Notes: generated from the letters alone by a model not told the origin. A DNA stretch of 64,000 nt from Streptomyces sp. MST-110588 (GCF_022695595.1 NZ_CP074380.1:1798001-1862000), one strand, 5' to 3'; numbered from the stretch's first letter, positions 8,378 to 17,926 are shown. Numbers and translations: made by a program.

Positions 8378-10927
8378 TCATGTCGTGGCCTGGGCGGGGA
8401 GATCCGGCCGGGCCGGGGGCCGGCCGGCGGCGGCCCGCAGGGTGAGGACCATGCTCATGCCGCCGCCGGGGGTGTCCTCGGCGGCGAGCGTACCGCCCAT
8501 GGCCTCGGCGAAGCCGCGGGCGACGGCCAGGCCCAGGCCCACGCCCGCGCCGCGCGGGGCGTCGCCGTACCGCTGGAACGGCTCGAAGATACGGTCCTTG
8601 GCGCTGTCCGGCACGCCGGGGCCGCGGTCGACGATGCGCAGTTCGACGCGGTCCCCGAGGGCGCTGGCGGAGACCAGCACGGGAACGCCGTCCGGGCTGT
8701 ACTTGACGGCGTTCTCCACGAGGTTGGCCACCGAGCGCTCCAGCAGGCCGGGGTCCACGGCGACGATCGGCACTTCCTCGGGGATGTCCAGGGTGACGCT
8801 GCCCTCGGGGACGCCGCCCAGTGCCATGGGCACCACCTCGTCCAGGTCGGTCTCGCGGATGAGCGGGGTGACCGTACCCGTCTGGAGCCGGGACATGTCC
8901 AGCAGGTTGCCGACCAGGTGGTCCAGGCGGTCCGCGCCGGCCTCGATGCCGGCCAGCAGTTCCGCCTCGTCCTCCTGGGACCAGGCGACGTCGTCCGAGC
9001 GCAGGGAGGTCACGGACGCCTTGATGCTCGCCAGCGGCGTACGCAGGTCGTGGCTGACGGCGGCCAGCAGGGCCGTACGGATGCGGTTGCCCTCGGCCAG
9101 TTCGCGGGCCCGCTCGGCCTCTCCCACCAGCCGCTGCCGGTCCAGGACGACGGCGGCCTGGGCGGCGAAGGCGGCCAGCACCCGGCGGTCCTCGGCGGGC
9201 AGCACCCGGCCGGACAGCGCCAGCGCCATGTGGTCGCCGACGGGCATGTCCACGTCCGCGTCCTCGGGGCGCCGCAACGGCTTGGCGAGGTCGCCCACCC
9301 GGCCCGCGCAGGTCCAGGGCTCGACGTCGCTGTTGCGCTCCAGCAGGGCGACCGAGTCCATGGCGAAGGTCTCCCGGACCCGCTCCAGCAGCGCGTCCAG
9401 CGTGGTCTCGCCGCGCAGCACGCTGCCCGCCAGAAAGGACAGGATCTGGGACTCGGCGCGCAGCCGGGCCGCCTGGTGGGTGCGGCGGGCCGCCAGGTCC
9501 ACGACCGAGGCGACCGAGACGCCGACCGCGAAGAAGATCACGATGGCGACGATGTTCTTCGGGTCGTAGACGGTCAGTTCGTGGGTGGGCGGGGTGAAGT
9601 AGTAGTTGAGCAGGATCGAGCCGGCCGCGGCGGCGGCCAGGGCCGGCAGCAGTCCGCCCAGCAGCGCGGCCAGGACGGTCAGGAAGAGGAAGAGCAGGAC
9701 GTCGTTGGCCAGCCCGGGACCGTTGTTGAGGGTGGTGAGCAGCAGCGAGAGCAGCGCGGGCCCGGCGACGCCGACGAGCCAGCCGGCGACGATCCGGGCC
9801 CGGCCCAGGCGGGCGCCGCGGGCGACGGGCAGCCCGCGGCCCTTGGCGACCTCGTCGTGGGTGACGATGTGGACGTCCAGGTCGGGGCCGGAGTCCCGGG
9901 CGACGGTGGCGCCCACACCGGGGCCGAAGATGTACTGCCAGGTCTTGCGGCGGCTGGAGCCCAGCACGATCTGGGTGGCGTTCACGCCGCGGGCGAACTC
10001 CAGCAGGGCGCTGGGTATGTCGTCGCCTATGACGTGGTGGAAGGTGCCGCCCAGGTCCTCCACGAGGGTGCGCTGCACGGCCAGTTCCTTGGGGGAGGCC
10101 GAGGTCAGCCCGTCGCTGCGGGCGATGTAGACGGCCAGCACCTCGCTGCCCGAGCCCTTGGCCGCTATACGGGCCGCGCGGCGGATGAGCGTACGGCCTT
10201 CGGGGCCGCCGGTGAGGCCGACGACGATGCGCTCGCGGGCCTGCCAGGTGGAGCGGATGGAGTGCTCGGCGCGGTACTGCTGGAGGTACTCGTCGACCCG
10301 GTCGGCCACCCACAGGAGCGCCAGTTCGCGCAGGGCCGTGAGGTTGCCGGGGCGGAAGTAGTTGGACAGGGCGGCGTCGATCCGGTCCGGCTTGTAGATG
10401 TTGCCGTGTGCCATGCGTCGGCGCAGCGCCTGGGGAGACATGTCGACCAGCTCGATCTGGTCGGCCCGGCGGACGACCTCGTCCGGGACGGTCTCCCGCT
10501 GCCGTACGCCCGTTATCGATTCGACGACGTCGCCGAGTGATTCCAGGTGCTGGATGTTGACCGTGGAGATCACATCGATCCCGGCTTCCAGCAGCTCCTC
10601 GATGTCCTGCCAGCGCTTGGTGTTGCGCGAGCCGGGGATGTTGGTGTGCGCGAGTTCGTCGACCAGGGCGACGGCGGGCCTGCGCTCCAGGACCGCGTCG
10701 ACGTCCATCTCGGTGAAGGTCTTGCCGCGGTACTCCAGCTCCGCCCGCCGGATCTGCTCCAGCCCGTGCAGCATGACCTCGGTGCGCGGCCTGCCGTGGT
10801 GCTCGACGAACGCCACGACCACGTCCGTGCCGCGCTCCATGCGCCGGTGCGCTTCGGAGAGCATCGAGTACGTCTTGCCCACGCCCGGTGCCGCACCGAG
10901 ATAGATCCGTAGCTTGCCGCGTGCCAT
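8378..10927 (-). CDS. kdpD: KdpD osmosensitive potassium sensor histidine kinase
   Basis: 849 residues in the standard KdpD order. The N-terminal KdpD domain has a Walker A motif (GAAPGVGKT) and the motif DELAHTN. It is followed by a universal-stress-protein domain (about 235-360), four transmembrane helices (about 385-490), a GAF region, then the kinase core with the phospho-accepting histidine in SHDLRTPL (about residue 626) and ATP-binding boxes NLVENAVKYS and GVGLGLAV. It phosphorylates KdpE, encoded about 140 bases downstream. In firmicutes the stress-protein domain binds c-di-AMP; I could not recognise that motif here. Length is a little short of E. coli KdpD (894). Confidence 0.95.
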   Translation of the reverse strand: MARGKLRIYLGAAPGVGKTYSMLSEAHRRMERGTDVVVAFVEHHGRPRTEVMLHGLEQIRRAELEYRGKTFTEMDVDAVLERRPAVALVDELAHTNIPGSRNTKRWQDIEELLEAGIDVISTVNIQHLESLGDVVESITGVRQRETVPDEVVRRADQIELVDMSPQALRRRMAHGNIYKPDRIDAALSNYFRPGNLTALRELALLWVADRVDEYLQQYRAEHSIRSTWQARERIVVGLTGGPEGRTLIRRAARIAAKGSGSEVLAVYIARSDGLTSASPKELAVQRTLVEDLGGTFHHVIGDDIPSALLEFARGVNATQIVLGSSRRKTWQYIFGPGVGATVARDSGPDLDVHIVTHDEVAKGRGLPVARGARLGRARIVAGWLVGVAGPALLSLLLTTLNNGPGLANDVLLFLFLTVLAALLGGLLPALAAAAAGSILLNYYFTPPTHELTVYDPKNIVAIVIFFAVGVSVASVVDLAARRTHQAARLRAESQILSFLAGSVLRGETTLDALLERVRETFAMDSVALLERNSDVEPWTCAGRVGDLAKPLRRPEDADVDMPVGDHMALALSGRVLPAEDRRVLAAFAAQAAVVLDRQRLVGEAERARELAEGNRIRTALLAAVSHDLRTPLASIKASVTSLRSDDVAWSQEDEAELLAGIEAGADRLDHLVGNLLDMSRLQTGTVTPLIRETDLDEVVPMALGGVPEGSVTLDIPEEVPIVAVDPGLLERSVANLVENAVKYSPDGVPVLVSASALGDRVELRIVDRGPGVPDSAKDRIFEPFQRYGDAPRGAGVGLGLAVARGFAEAMGGTLAAEDTPGGGMSMVLTLRAAAGRPPARPDLPAQATT

Positions 10928-11170
10928 GGCCCCATTGTCTTACGTGAAGGCCGCCCCCACCGGGCTGTACCTGAGGCGACCCTACCGACCCCGGACAGGG
11001 CAAAAGACCCAGGTGGCGGCTTGGGCCCCGGTCTTTACGCGACTCTGATACGGCTCGCGCCACCGCCCCGGACCGCCCGCTGCCGCTGCGCGTCCCCGCT
11101 GCGTACCAGCGGCCGGCGACCTCGCAAATTACCGTGCCACCGGCCGGACCGCCCTGCGAGGATAAGACGC

Positions 11171-11707
11171 ATGATCGAGTTAAACATCGCGCACACCGCT
11201 GATCTGCCGGCCGCCACGCTCAAGGCGGCCAGGGCCCTCCTCAGTGAGGTCTTCGAGGAGGACATGAGCGAGGAGGACTGGGAACACTCTCTGGGCGGCA
11301 TGCACGCTCTGGTGTGGGAGGACGGTGCGCTCATAGGCCACGCCGCCCTGGTGCAGCGGCGGATGCTGTACGGCGGACGGGCCCTGCGCTGCGGGTACGT
11401 CGAGGGTGTGGGCGTACGCGCGGACCGCCGCGGGCGGGGCCACGGCGCGGCGATGATGGCGGAACTGGAGCGGATGGTGCGCGGCGCGTACGACCTGGGC
11501 GCGCTGGACGCCGCGGACGAGGCCGGGGAGTTCTACGCGGCCCGCGGCTGGCAGCTCTGGCAGGGCCCCTCCTCGGCCGTGTCCCCCGCCGGCACCGTAC
11601 CCACCCCGGACGAGGACGGCTTCATCTACGTCCTGCCGACCCCGGACGTCCCGCTGGACCTGACCGCGCCCCTCGCCGCGGACTGGCGCGACGGCGACGT
11701 CTGGTAG
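11171..11707 (+). CDS. aac(2'): Aminoglycoside 2'-N-acetyltransferase, AAC(2')-I type
   Basis: 178 residues, a GNAT-fold enzyme expected to transfer acetyl from acetyl-CoA to the 2'-amino group of aminoglycosides. Much of the protein runs parallel, from memory, to M. tuberculosis AAC(2')-Ic: DWEHSLGGMHALVWEDGA, ALRCGYVEGVGVRADRRG, MVRGAYDLGAL, FYAARGWQLWQGP, TPDEDGFIYVLP and the terminal DWRDGDVW. ATG at 11171 begins that similarity; upstream frame is not conserved. Codon 4 is TTA (11180-11182), so translation probably depends on the bldA leucyl-tRNA. The gene stands alone between kdpD and the kdp operon, in neither unit. Resistance is inferred from family; another amine substrate or peptidoglycan modification is possible. 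Confidence 0.85.
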   Translation: MIELNIAHTADLPAATLKAARALLSEVFEEDMSEEDWEHSLGGMHALVWEDGALIGHAALVQRRMLYGGRALRCGYVEGVGVRADRRGRGHGAAMMAELERMVRGAYDLGALDAADEAGEFYAARGWQLWQGPSSAVSPAGTVPTPDEDGFIYVLPTPDVPLDLTAPLAADWRDGDVW

Positions 11708-11959
11708 CGACCCAACGGGCCCCGGCACCCATCCCACCCGAAGTCCACCCGTCCCCGGGGCCCGCGCCCGGCGGGCCCCGGCACCCCACCCCGAGCCAAC
11801 CCGCACCCGAGGCCCCACCTTTCTTCTGGAAACTGCTCCTTATGGGGGCTGCCCTCCCCACCGAGCCGTACCCCGAGTCCCCTCCTCGGGGCCCCCCCCC
11901 ACCCACCCCTCCCCCCCCCTGTCGGACCGACCAGCAGGCTGCATCACCGTGTCGCCGGG

Positions 11960-12340
11960 TGGCAGCCTGCACCCGCCCCACTGCCAGGCGACAGCCTGCA
12001 CCGGCCTCACCGCCGGGTGGCGACAGCCCACGCCGGCCTCACCACCGGGCGACAGCCTGCGCCGACCTCACCACGGGCGACAGCCCGCGCCGGCCTCACC
12101 ACGGGGTGGCAGCCCACGCCGACCTCACCACCGGGTGGCAGCCTGCACCAGCCTCACCACCAGAGCGATAGCCCGGGCCGGCCTCACCGTCGGTCGGCAG
12201 CCCGCGCCACCTTGTCGTCAGACCGATAGCCCGCATCGCTTAGCACCTCGGACCTACAGCCCGCACCGTTTAGCCCCTCGGACCCACAGCCCGCACCGCC
12301 TCGCACCTCGGACTACAGCCCGTACCTGCTCACCGTCAGG
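11960..12340. repeat. Degenerate minisatellite, about 13 units of 28-32 bp
   Basis: Successive units follow the pattern cagcctgcaccggcctca plus about ten more bases of the type ccaccgggtgg. Units are contiguous with no spacers, differ by point changes and small indels, and become more divergent to the right, where a sub-family with cacctcggac appears. No reading frame stays open with sensible composition throughout. It is not a CRISPR array. Confidence 0.8.
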
Positions 12341-12982
12341 CCAGCCAACAGGGACGCGCCGATCCTGCCGCCGGGCTGAGCTGAGCAGTCCACCTCGCAC
12401 CTCGGCCTCGCCGCCGGACCGGCGAGCAACCTCCTGCCATCGCATAGCGGTGTCGTGCCGGTGCCGGCTTCGATGTCGGCATCGGCACCGGGCTCCGGCG
12501 GCCCGGCCCGCGCGGGCACGGCGCGGCACGTCTGCCCGTGGTGCGGCTCCAGAGACATGCAGGTCGCCGCTCGCCGTACCCGGTGCCCCCATGTACGCGG
12601 GCCGACGCACCTGGTGGTGTTTGTGCTTCCCCCTGTTGTCAGGGGGTTCCGGTTATCGGCCCGCCGATTGGCTCCTGTGCGCGATCGGACAGAGATGGCG
12701 CCGCCTCGCGCGGGTGTGTCGGTGTACCGCCGTCCGCCCCGTCCCCGTCCTCATTCCTCATTGCCCATCCCCCGTTCGTGAGTCGGCCGGGCATCGTGCG
12801 AACGCGCTCTTCTGCGTGCCCGCGACCTGCCTGGCTGTCTGTTCTGCTGTTCCTGCGACTGCTGCGGTTGTCAGTATGCGGAGGGTGCGAGCGGGCGGGC
12901 AATGCCTGTGGATAACTCTCGGGGGAGGCGAGGAAGAGGGAGAGAAAGGGGACGGGGAAGAGGAAGACGACGGAGTGGTGAA

Positions 12983-13018
12983 GCCCCCGGAGAGGGACGA
13001 GAAGTCCTCTCCGGGGGC
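12983..13018 (-). terminator. Hairpin terminator after kdpC
   Basis: Stem gcccccggagagggac (12983-12998) pairs with gtcctctccgggggc (13004-13018) with one bulged G and a five-base loop. It lies 57 bases past the kdpC stop. Confidence 0.8.
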
Positions 13019-13074
13019 GGGAGCCGGGCGGCCGGGCCGCGGGGCGGCCGACGGGCGTCGGCGGCGGCGTCGGT

Positions 13075-13734
13075 TCAGTGCTGCTTGGCCAGGTCCTTCA
13101 GGGCGATGTTGAGTTCAAGGACGTTGACCCGGGGTTCGCCCATGAAGCCCAGCAGGCGGCCCTCGGTGTGTTCCTGGACCAGGTCCCGGACCTTCGCGGG
13201 ATCCAGGTGGTTCTCCTTGGCGACCGTGCCGGCCTGGAGGCGCGCGTACTCGGGCGAGATGTGCGGGTCCAGCCCCGAGCCGGAGGAGGTCACGGCGTCC
13301 GCCGGGACCTGGGACTCGGGCACCCCGTACGTCCGGGAGACCCACTGCTTGCGTTCCTTGACGGCCTTGACCAGGTCGGTGTTGCTCGCGCCCAGGTTGG
13401 TGGCTCCGGAAACCTTCAGGTCGTACTGGGTGTTGACCCCGTTGGTCTTGTTGCTGCCCAGGCCCGCCGATGGGCGCGGCTGAAAGAAGCGCAGGTCGGG
13501 GATGGGGTTGCCGTCCTTGTCCTGGCCCTTGTCGTAGCGCTGGCCGATGAGGCGGGAGCCGACGGTCTTGCCGTCGTGGCTGATCTCGGAGCCGTTGGCC
13601 TTGTTGGGGAAGGCTGCCTGGGCCACGCCGGTGACGACCAGCGGGTAGATGACGCCGCAGACCAGGGTCAGGACGAGTACGGCGCGCAGGCCCGCCCCTA
13701 TGAGCCGGGCGCTGTTCTGTACGGAGTTGTTCAT
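13075..13734 (-). CDS. kdpC: KdpC, potassium-transporting ATPase subunit C
   Basis: 219 residues from ATG 13734; a GTG at 13743 adds three residues, and the AGGAG upstream sits awkwardly for both. A single N-terminal transmembrane helix (LRAVLVLTLVCGVIYPLVVTG) anchors a periplasmic domain with family motifs GSRLIGQ, FQPRPSA, SGSGLDPHISP and HTEGRLLGF. KdpC stabilises the KdpFABC complex and aids potassium affinity. Last gene of the operon, 20 bases after kdpB. Confidence 0.95.
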   Translation of the reverse strand: MNNSVQNSARLIGAGLRAVLVLTLVCGVIYPLVVTGVAQAAFPNKANGSEISHDGKTVGSRLIGQRYDKGQDKDGNPIPDLRFFQPRPSAGLGSNKTNGVNTQYDLKVSGATNLGASNTDLVKAVKERKQWVSRTYGVPESQVPADAVTSSGSGLDPHISPEYARLQAGTVAKENHLDPAKVRDLVQEHTEGRLLGFMGEPRVNVLELNIALKDLAKQH

Positions 13735-13754
13735 GGCGATCACAGGCTCCTGGT

Positions 13755-15890
13755 TCAGCTCAGCCCGGGGATGAGGGAGATGAGCAAATCGATGATCTTG
13801 ATGCCGATGAACGGGGCGATCAGGCCGCCCAGTCCGTAGATCCCCAGGTTGCGGCGGAGCATCTTGTCGGCGCTGACCGGCCGGTAGCGCACGCCCTTCA
13901 GGGCCAGCGGCACCAGCGCGACGATGATCAGCGCGTTGAAGATGATGGCGGACAGGATCGCGGAGTTGGGGCTGGACAGCCGCATGATGTTCAGGGTGTC
14001 CAGGCCCGGGTAGGCCACCGCGAACATCGCCGGGATGATCGCGAAGTACTTCGCGACGTCGTTGGCGATGGAGAAGGTGGTCAGGGCGCCGCGGGTGATC
14101 AGCAACTGCTTGCCGATCTCGACGATCTCGATGAGCTTGGTGGGGTTGGAGTCCAGGTCGACCATGTTCCCGGCCTCCTTGGCGGCCGAGGTGCCGGTGT
14201 TCATGGCCACGCCGACGTCCGCCTGGGCCAGCGCGGGCGCGTCGTTGGTGCCGTCACCGGTCATGGCGACGAGCTTGCCGCCCGCCTGCTCGCGTTTGAT
14301 GAGCGCCATCTTGTCCTCGGGCGTGGCCTCGGCGAGGAAGTCGTCCACGCCCGCCTCGTCCGCGATGGCCTTGGCCGTCAGCGGGTTGTCGCCCGTGATC
14401 ATGACGGTCTTGATGCCCATCTTGCGCAGTTCGACGAACCGCTCGCGCATGCCCTCCTTGACGACGTCCTTGAGGTGGATGACGCCCAGCACCCGGGCGC
14501 CGTCCGCGTCCTCCACGGCCACCAGCAGCGGTGTGCCGCCGGCCTCGGAGATCTGGTTGGCGACCTGGTCGGCGTCGTCGGGGACGGTGCCGCCCTGTTC
14601 CTCGACCCAGGCGATCACGGAGCCGGTGGCGCCCTTGCGGACCTTGCGCCCGTCCACGTCCACGCCCGACATACGGGTCTGGGCGGTGAAGGGCACCCAC
14701 TCGGCGCCCGTCAACTGCCCCTGGTGGCGCTCGCGCAGCCCGTACTTCTCCTTGGCCAGGACGACGATCGAGCGGCCCTCGGGCGTCTCGTCGGCCAGCG
14801 AGGAGAGCTGGGCGGCGTCCGCGAGTTCGGCGGCGGTCGTGCCCCGTACGGGGACGAACTCGGCGGCCTGGCGGTTGCCGAGGGTGATGGTGCCGGTCTT
14901 GTCCAGCAGGAGGGTGGAGACGTCACCGGCGGCCTCCACGGCGCGTCCGGACATCGCCAGGACGTTGCGCTGGACGAGGCGGTCCATGCCGGCGATGCCG
15001 ATGGCCGAGAGCAGCGCGCCGATCGTGGTGGGGATCAGACAGACCAGCAGCGCCAGCAGCACGATCATGGGCTGTTCGGCGCCCGCGTAGATCGCGAACG
15101 GCTGGAGGGTGACCACGGCCAGCAGGAAGACGATGGTCAGCGAGGCCAGCAGGATGTTCAGCGCGATCTCGTTGGGCGTCTTCTGCCGTGCGGCGCCCTC
15201 GACGAGGTTGATCATCCGGTCGATGAAGGTCTCGCCCGGCTTGGTCGTGATCTTGATGACGATGCGGTCGGAGAGGACCTTCGTACCGCCGGTGACCGCG
15301 GACCGGTCGCCGCCGGACTCGCGGATGACCGGCGCCGACTCGCCCGTGATGGCGGACTCGTCCACCGAGGCCACGCCGTCGACGACATCGCCGTCACCGG
15401 GGATGATGTCGCCCGCCTCGCACACGACCAGGTCGCCGACCCGCAGTTCGGTGCCCGGGACCTGTTCCTCGCTCGTGCCGTTCAGACGGCGGGCCACCGT
15501 GTCGGTCTTGGCCTTGCGCAGGGTGTCGGCCTGTGCCTTGCCGCGGCCCTCGGCGACCGCCTCGGCGAGGTTGGCGAAGACGACGGTCAGCCACAACCAG
15601 ACGGCGATCGCCCAGCCGAACCAGTCCGAGGGGGAGGCACAGGCGAAGACGGTGGTCAGGACGGAACCGACCTCGACCACGAACATGACGGGCGACTTGA
15701 TCATCACCCGCGGGTCGAGCTTGCGCAGGGCGTCCGGCAGCGACTTCAGCATCTGCCTGGGGTCGAACAGTCCGGCGCCGACCCGGCCGTCCTCGGGCTT
15801 GTGCCCGCTGGGAACGTCCTGGTGCGGGGCACGGGTGGGCGTGACGGTGGACATGGAGCCGGGCTCCTCTTGCCTTGTCTCGGTGGTCAT
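13755..15890 (-). CDS. kdpB: KdpB, catalytic P-type ATPase subunit
   Basis: 711 residues from the ATG at 15890, which overlaps the kdpA stop by four bases (ATGA). The open frame extends far upstream, but only as an antiregister of kdpA. It shows the P-type ATPase landmarks: TGES actuator loop, phosphorylated aspartate in DKTGTIT, the FTAQTRMSG nucleotide-domain segment characteristic of KdpB, and [20 protein letters not shown] in the P domain. Seven or so membrane helices are recognisable. A basic, proline-containing N-terminal tail of about 45 residues precedes the first helix. It hydrolyses ATP to drive potassium uptake through KdpA. Confidence 0.97.
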   Translation of the reverse strand: MTTETRQEEPGSMSTVTPTRAPHQDVPSGHKPEDGRVGAGLFDPRQMLKSLPDALRKLDPRVMIKSPVMFVVEVGSVLTTVFACASPSDWFGWAIAVWLWLTVVFANLAEAVAEGRGKAQADTLRKAKTDTVARRLNGTSEEQVPGTELRVGDLVVCEAGDIIPGDGDVVDGVASVDESAITGESAPVIRESGGDRSAVTGGTKVLSDRIVIKITTKPGETFIDRMINLVEGAARQKTPNEIALNILLASLTIVFLLAVVTLQPFAIYAGAEQPMIVLLALLVCLIPTTIGALLSAIGIAGMDRLVQRNVLAMSGRAVEAAGDVSTLLLDKTGTITLGNRQAAEFVPVRGTTAAELADAAQLSSLADETPEGRSIVVLAKEKYGLRERHQGQLTGAEWVPFTAQTRMSGVDVDGRKVRKGATGSVIAWVEEQGGTVPDDADQVANQISEAGGTPLLVAVEDADGARVLGVIHLKDVVKEGMRERFVELRKMGIKTVMITGDNPLTAKAIADEAGVDDFLAEATPEDKMALIKREQAGGKLVAMTGDGTNDAPALAQADVGVAMNTGTSAAKEAGNMVDLDSNPTKLIEIVEIGKQLLITRGALTTFSIANDVAKYFAIIPAMFAVAYPGLDTLNIMRLSSPNSAILSAIIFNALIIVALVPLALKGVRYRPVSADKMLRRNLGIYGLGGLIAPFIGIKIIDLLISLIPGLS

Positions 15891-17563
15891 GACAGTCCCT
15901 CCGCCAGCGGGCCCAGGGCGAGCGCGGGGAAGTACGTCAGACCGGTGATGATCAGGATGGTGCCGACCAGCAGACCCGCGAAGAGCGGCTTCTCGGTACG
16001 GAGCGTGCCGGCGGTCTCCGGGATCGGCTTCTGTTCGGAGAGCGAGCCGGCCAGTGCCAGGACGAACACCATCGGCAGGAAGCGGCCGAGCAGCATCGCG
16101 AGCCCGATCGTGGTGTTGTACCAGGGGGTGTTGGCGTTCAGGCCGCCGAAGGCCGAGCCGTTGTTGTTGGCGCCGGAGGTGAAGGCGTACAGCACCTCGG
16201 AGAAACCGTGCGAGCCGGCGCCCAGCGCCTTGGTGTTGAGCATCGAGCCCAGCGCGTCCGGCAGCACCATCGAGGCGGCGGTGAAGCCCAGGACCAGCGT
16301 GGGGGTGATCAGGATGTAGCAGGCCGCAAGCTTGATCTCGCGGGTGCTGATCTTCTTGCCCAGGTATTCGGGCGTACGGCCCACCATCAGGCCCGCGATG
16401 AACACCGCGATGATCGCCATGACGAGCATGCCGTACAGGCCGGAGCCGACGCCGCCGGGGGCGATCTCGCCGAGCATCATGCCCAGCAGTTGGATGCCGC
16501 CGCCGAAGGCGGTGAAGGAGGAGTGGAAGGAGTCCACGGCGCCGGTGGAGGTGAGGGTGGTGGCGACCGAGAAGATCGCCGAGCCGCCGATGCCGAAGCG
16601 GGTCTCCTTGCCCTCCATCGCGCCGCCGGCCGCCTGGAGCGCCGGGCCGCCGTGGGCGAACTCGGTCCACATCATCAGGGCGGTGAAGGCCAGCCAGATG
16701 AAGCCCATCGTGGCCAGGATCGCGTAGCCCTGCCGGATGTTGCCGACGAGCTTGCCGAAGGTCCGGGTCAGCGAGAAGGGGATGACCAGGATCAGGAAGA
16801 TCTCGAAGAGGTTGGTGAAGGCGTTGGGGTTCTCGAAGGGGTGGGCGGAGTTGGCGTTGGCGACGCCGCCGCCGTTGGTGCCCAGTTCCTTGATGACCTC
16901 CTGCGAGGCGTACGCACCGCCGCCGGTCTGCTGCGAGCCGCCCATGAACTGGCCGACCTCGTGGATGCCGGCGAAGTTCTGGATGGCGCCGCAGGCCACC
17001 AGCACCAGCGCGCCGATGACGGAGATCGGCAGCAGTACGCGTACGGTGCCGCGCACCAGGTCCGACCAGAAGTTGCCCAGTTCACCGGTGCGGGAGCGGG
17101 CGAAGCCGCGTACCAGGGCGATCGCCACCGCCATGCCGGTGGCGGCCGAGACGAAGTTCTGCACCGCCAGGCCGGCCGTCTGCACGACGTGGCCCATGGC
17201 CTGCTCGCCGCTGTAGGACTGCCAGTTGGTGTTGGCCACGAAGGACGCGGCGGTGTTGAACGCCTGGTCGGGGCTGATGGAGGCGAAGCCGAAGGACAGC
17301 GGCAGGCTGCCCTGGAGACGCTGCAGCAGGTAGAGGAAGAGCAGGCCCACCAGGGAGAAGGCCAGGACGCCGCGCAGGTACGCCGGCCAGCGCATCTCGG
17401 TGTCCGGGTTCGCGCCTATGCAGCGGTAGATCGCTTTCTCGACACGCAGGTGCTTCTTGGAGCTGTACGTGGCGGCCATGAAGTCGCCGAGGGGGCGGTA
17501 CGCCAGGGCCAGCGCCGCGATCAGCGCCATGAGCTGGAGCACGCCTGCCAGGATGGGGCTCAT
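15887..17563 (-). CDS. kdpA: KdpA, potassium-binding channel-like subunit
   Basis: 558 residues from ATG 17563 ([14 protein letters not shown]), the normal KdpA length. An in-frame upstream start at 17740 would give 617 residues but runs out of frame through kdpF and reflects the frameshift in the leader gene. Selectivity-filter-like segments of the four superfamily-of-K-transporter repeats are visible ([33 protein letters not shown]). KdpA binds and conducts potassium in the Kdp pump. Confidence 0.97.
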   Translation of the reverse strand: MSPILAGVLQLMALIAALALAYRPLGDFMAATYSSKKHLRVEKAIYRCIGANPDTEMRWPAYLRGVLAFSLVGLLFLYLLQRLQGSLPLSFGFASISPDQAFNTAASFVANTNWQSYSGEQAMGHVVQTAGLAVQNFVSAATGMAVAIALVRGFARSRTGELGNFWSDLVRGTVRVLLPISVIGALVLVACGAIQNFAGIHEVGQFMGGSQQTGGGAYASQEVIKELGTNGGGVANANSAHPFENPNAFTNLFEIFLILVIPFSLTRTFGKLVGNIRQGYAILATMGFIWLAFTALMMWTEFAHGGPALQAAGGAMEGKETRFGIGGSAIFSVATTLTSTGAVDSFHSSFTAFGGGIQLLGMMLGEIAPGGVGSGLYGMLVMAIIAVFIAGLMVGRTPEYLGKKISTREIKLAACYILITPTLVLGFTAASMVLPDALGSMLNTKALGAGSHGFSEVLYAFTSGANNNGSAFGGLNANTPWYNTTIGLAMLLGRFLPMVFVLALAGSLSEQKPIPETAGTLRTEKPLFAGLLVGTILIITGLTYFPALALGPLAEGLS

Positions 17564-17571
17564 GTCGGTGC

Positions 17572-17661
17572 TCAGAACCTCTCCGGGAAGACGAGGGCGA
17601 GGACCAGGTAGCCCAGCAGGGCGACGGCCACGACCAGGCCGACGATGTTCTCGATGGTCAC
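17572..17661 (-). CDS. kdpF: KdpF, small membrane subunit
   Basis: A 29-residue protein (begins [11 protein letters not shown], ends VFPERF) with a single hydrophobic helix, as expected for KdpF, which stabilises the Kdp complex. GTG start at 17661; stop TGA at 17572-17574, eight bases before the kdpA start. It is too short for most ORF callers. The GTG overlaps the TGA that would end the small ORF upstream if one base were restored there. Confidence 0.9.
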   Translation of the reverse strand: MTIENIVGLVVAVALLGYLVLALVFPERF

Positions 17662-17740
17662 AGCTTCGCCACCCCTTGGCGACGAGAGCCACCACCGCGA
17701 AGACCGCGATCATGGTGACGACGAAGGCCACGTCGGCCAT
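17658..17740 (-). pseudogene. Small hydrophobic leader ORF before kdpF, frameshifted by one missing base
   Basis: Starts at ATG 17740 with AGGAG six bases upstream and encodes [20 protein letters not shown], a membrane helix. As sequenced the frame then runs on through kdpF out of register into the kdpA frame. Adding one G to the GGGG run (near 17673) gives ...AKGVAKL and a stop whose TGA overlaps the GTG of kdpF (GTGA), a perfect translational-coupling junction. The reconstructed protein is 27 residues. Either the base is a sequencing error or this strain has lost the small protein. Confidence 0.65.
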
Positions 17741-17880
17741 CGTGTGCTCCTAGGTGGGTCGGTTGGAACGGACCCCTAGAGCAAACCTCCAACGTGACCA
17801 AGTGGGACCGCCGTTGACGTCTCCCTTACGGCCATTAGCGCACCGTTGACGGTTTCCATACGCTTCGCGCCCTGACCTGC
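17741..17880 (-). promoter_or_regulatory. kdp operon upstream region with spaced direct repeats
   Basis: Between the kdp leader and the terminator of the DUF3710 gene. The octamer ccgttgac occurs at 17811-17818 and 17843-17850, 32 bases apart, about three helical turns, on the same face of the DNA. This is a candidate KdpE binding arrangement; the actinobacterial KdpE site is not something I can verify by eye. Confidence 0.4.
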
Positions 17881-17887
17881 ACAAAGG

Positions 17888-17926
17888 CCGGTGGGCCGTA
17901 CCCCTTCAGAAGGGATACGGCCCACC
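17888..17926 (-). terminator. Hairpin terminator of the DUF3710 transcript
   Basis: Stem ccggtgggccgta pairs with tacggcccaccgg, continued by cccttc/gaaggg around a tight loop, with one mismatch. It lies about 95 bases past the stop of the DUF3710 gene and insulates it from the kdp promoter. Confidence 0.8.

Larger units (their letters stand above)
11708..13074. other. 1.4-kb gene-free region between convergent aac(2') and kdpC
   Basis: No credible gene. The open frames are in three registers, full of arginine, proline and histidine, and change frame through the repeats. The region contains cytosine-rich runs (11880-11920), a degenerate minisatellite (about 11960-12340), a small hairpin at 12631-12648 (ccccctg, loop ttgt, caggggg) that may end aac(2'), the word cctgtggataactctcgg at 12905-12922, and the probable kdp terminator at 12983-13018. 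Confidence 0.7.

Noticed and set aside
11960..12340. CRISPR array
   Set aside because: Units are contiguous, degenerate, and have no unique spacers; no cas gene is nearby.
11949..13112. 387-codon ORF through the minisatellite
   Set aside because: Proline/arginine/histidine-rich, changes register between repeat units, and overlaps the kdp terminator and kdpC in antisense.
13755..16670. 971-codon version of kdpB
   Set aside because: Residues before the ATG at 15890 are kdpA read in another register; KdpB is normally about 700 residues.
15887..17740. 617-residue KdpA
   Set aside because: The extra N-terminus comes from the frameshifted leader ORF and from kdpF in the wrong frame; the ATG at 17563 gives the normal length.
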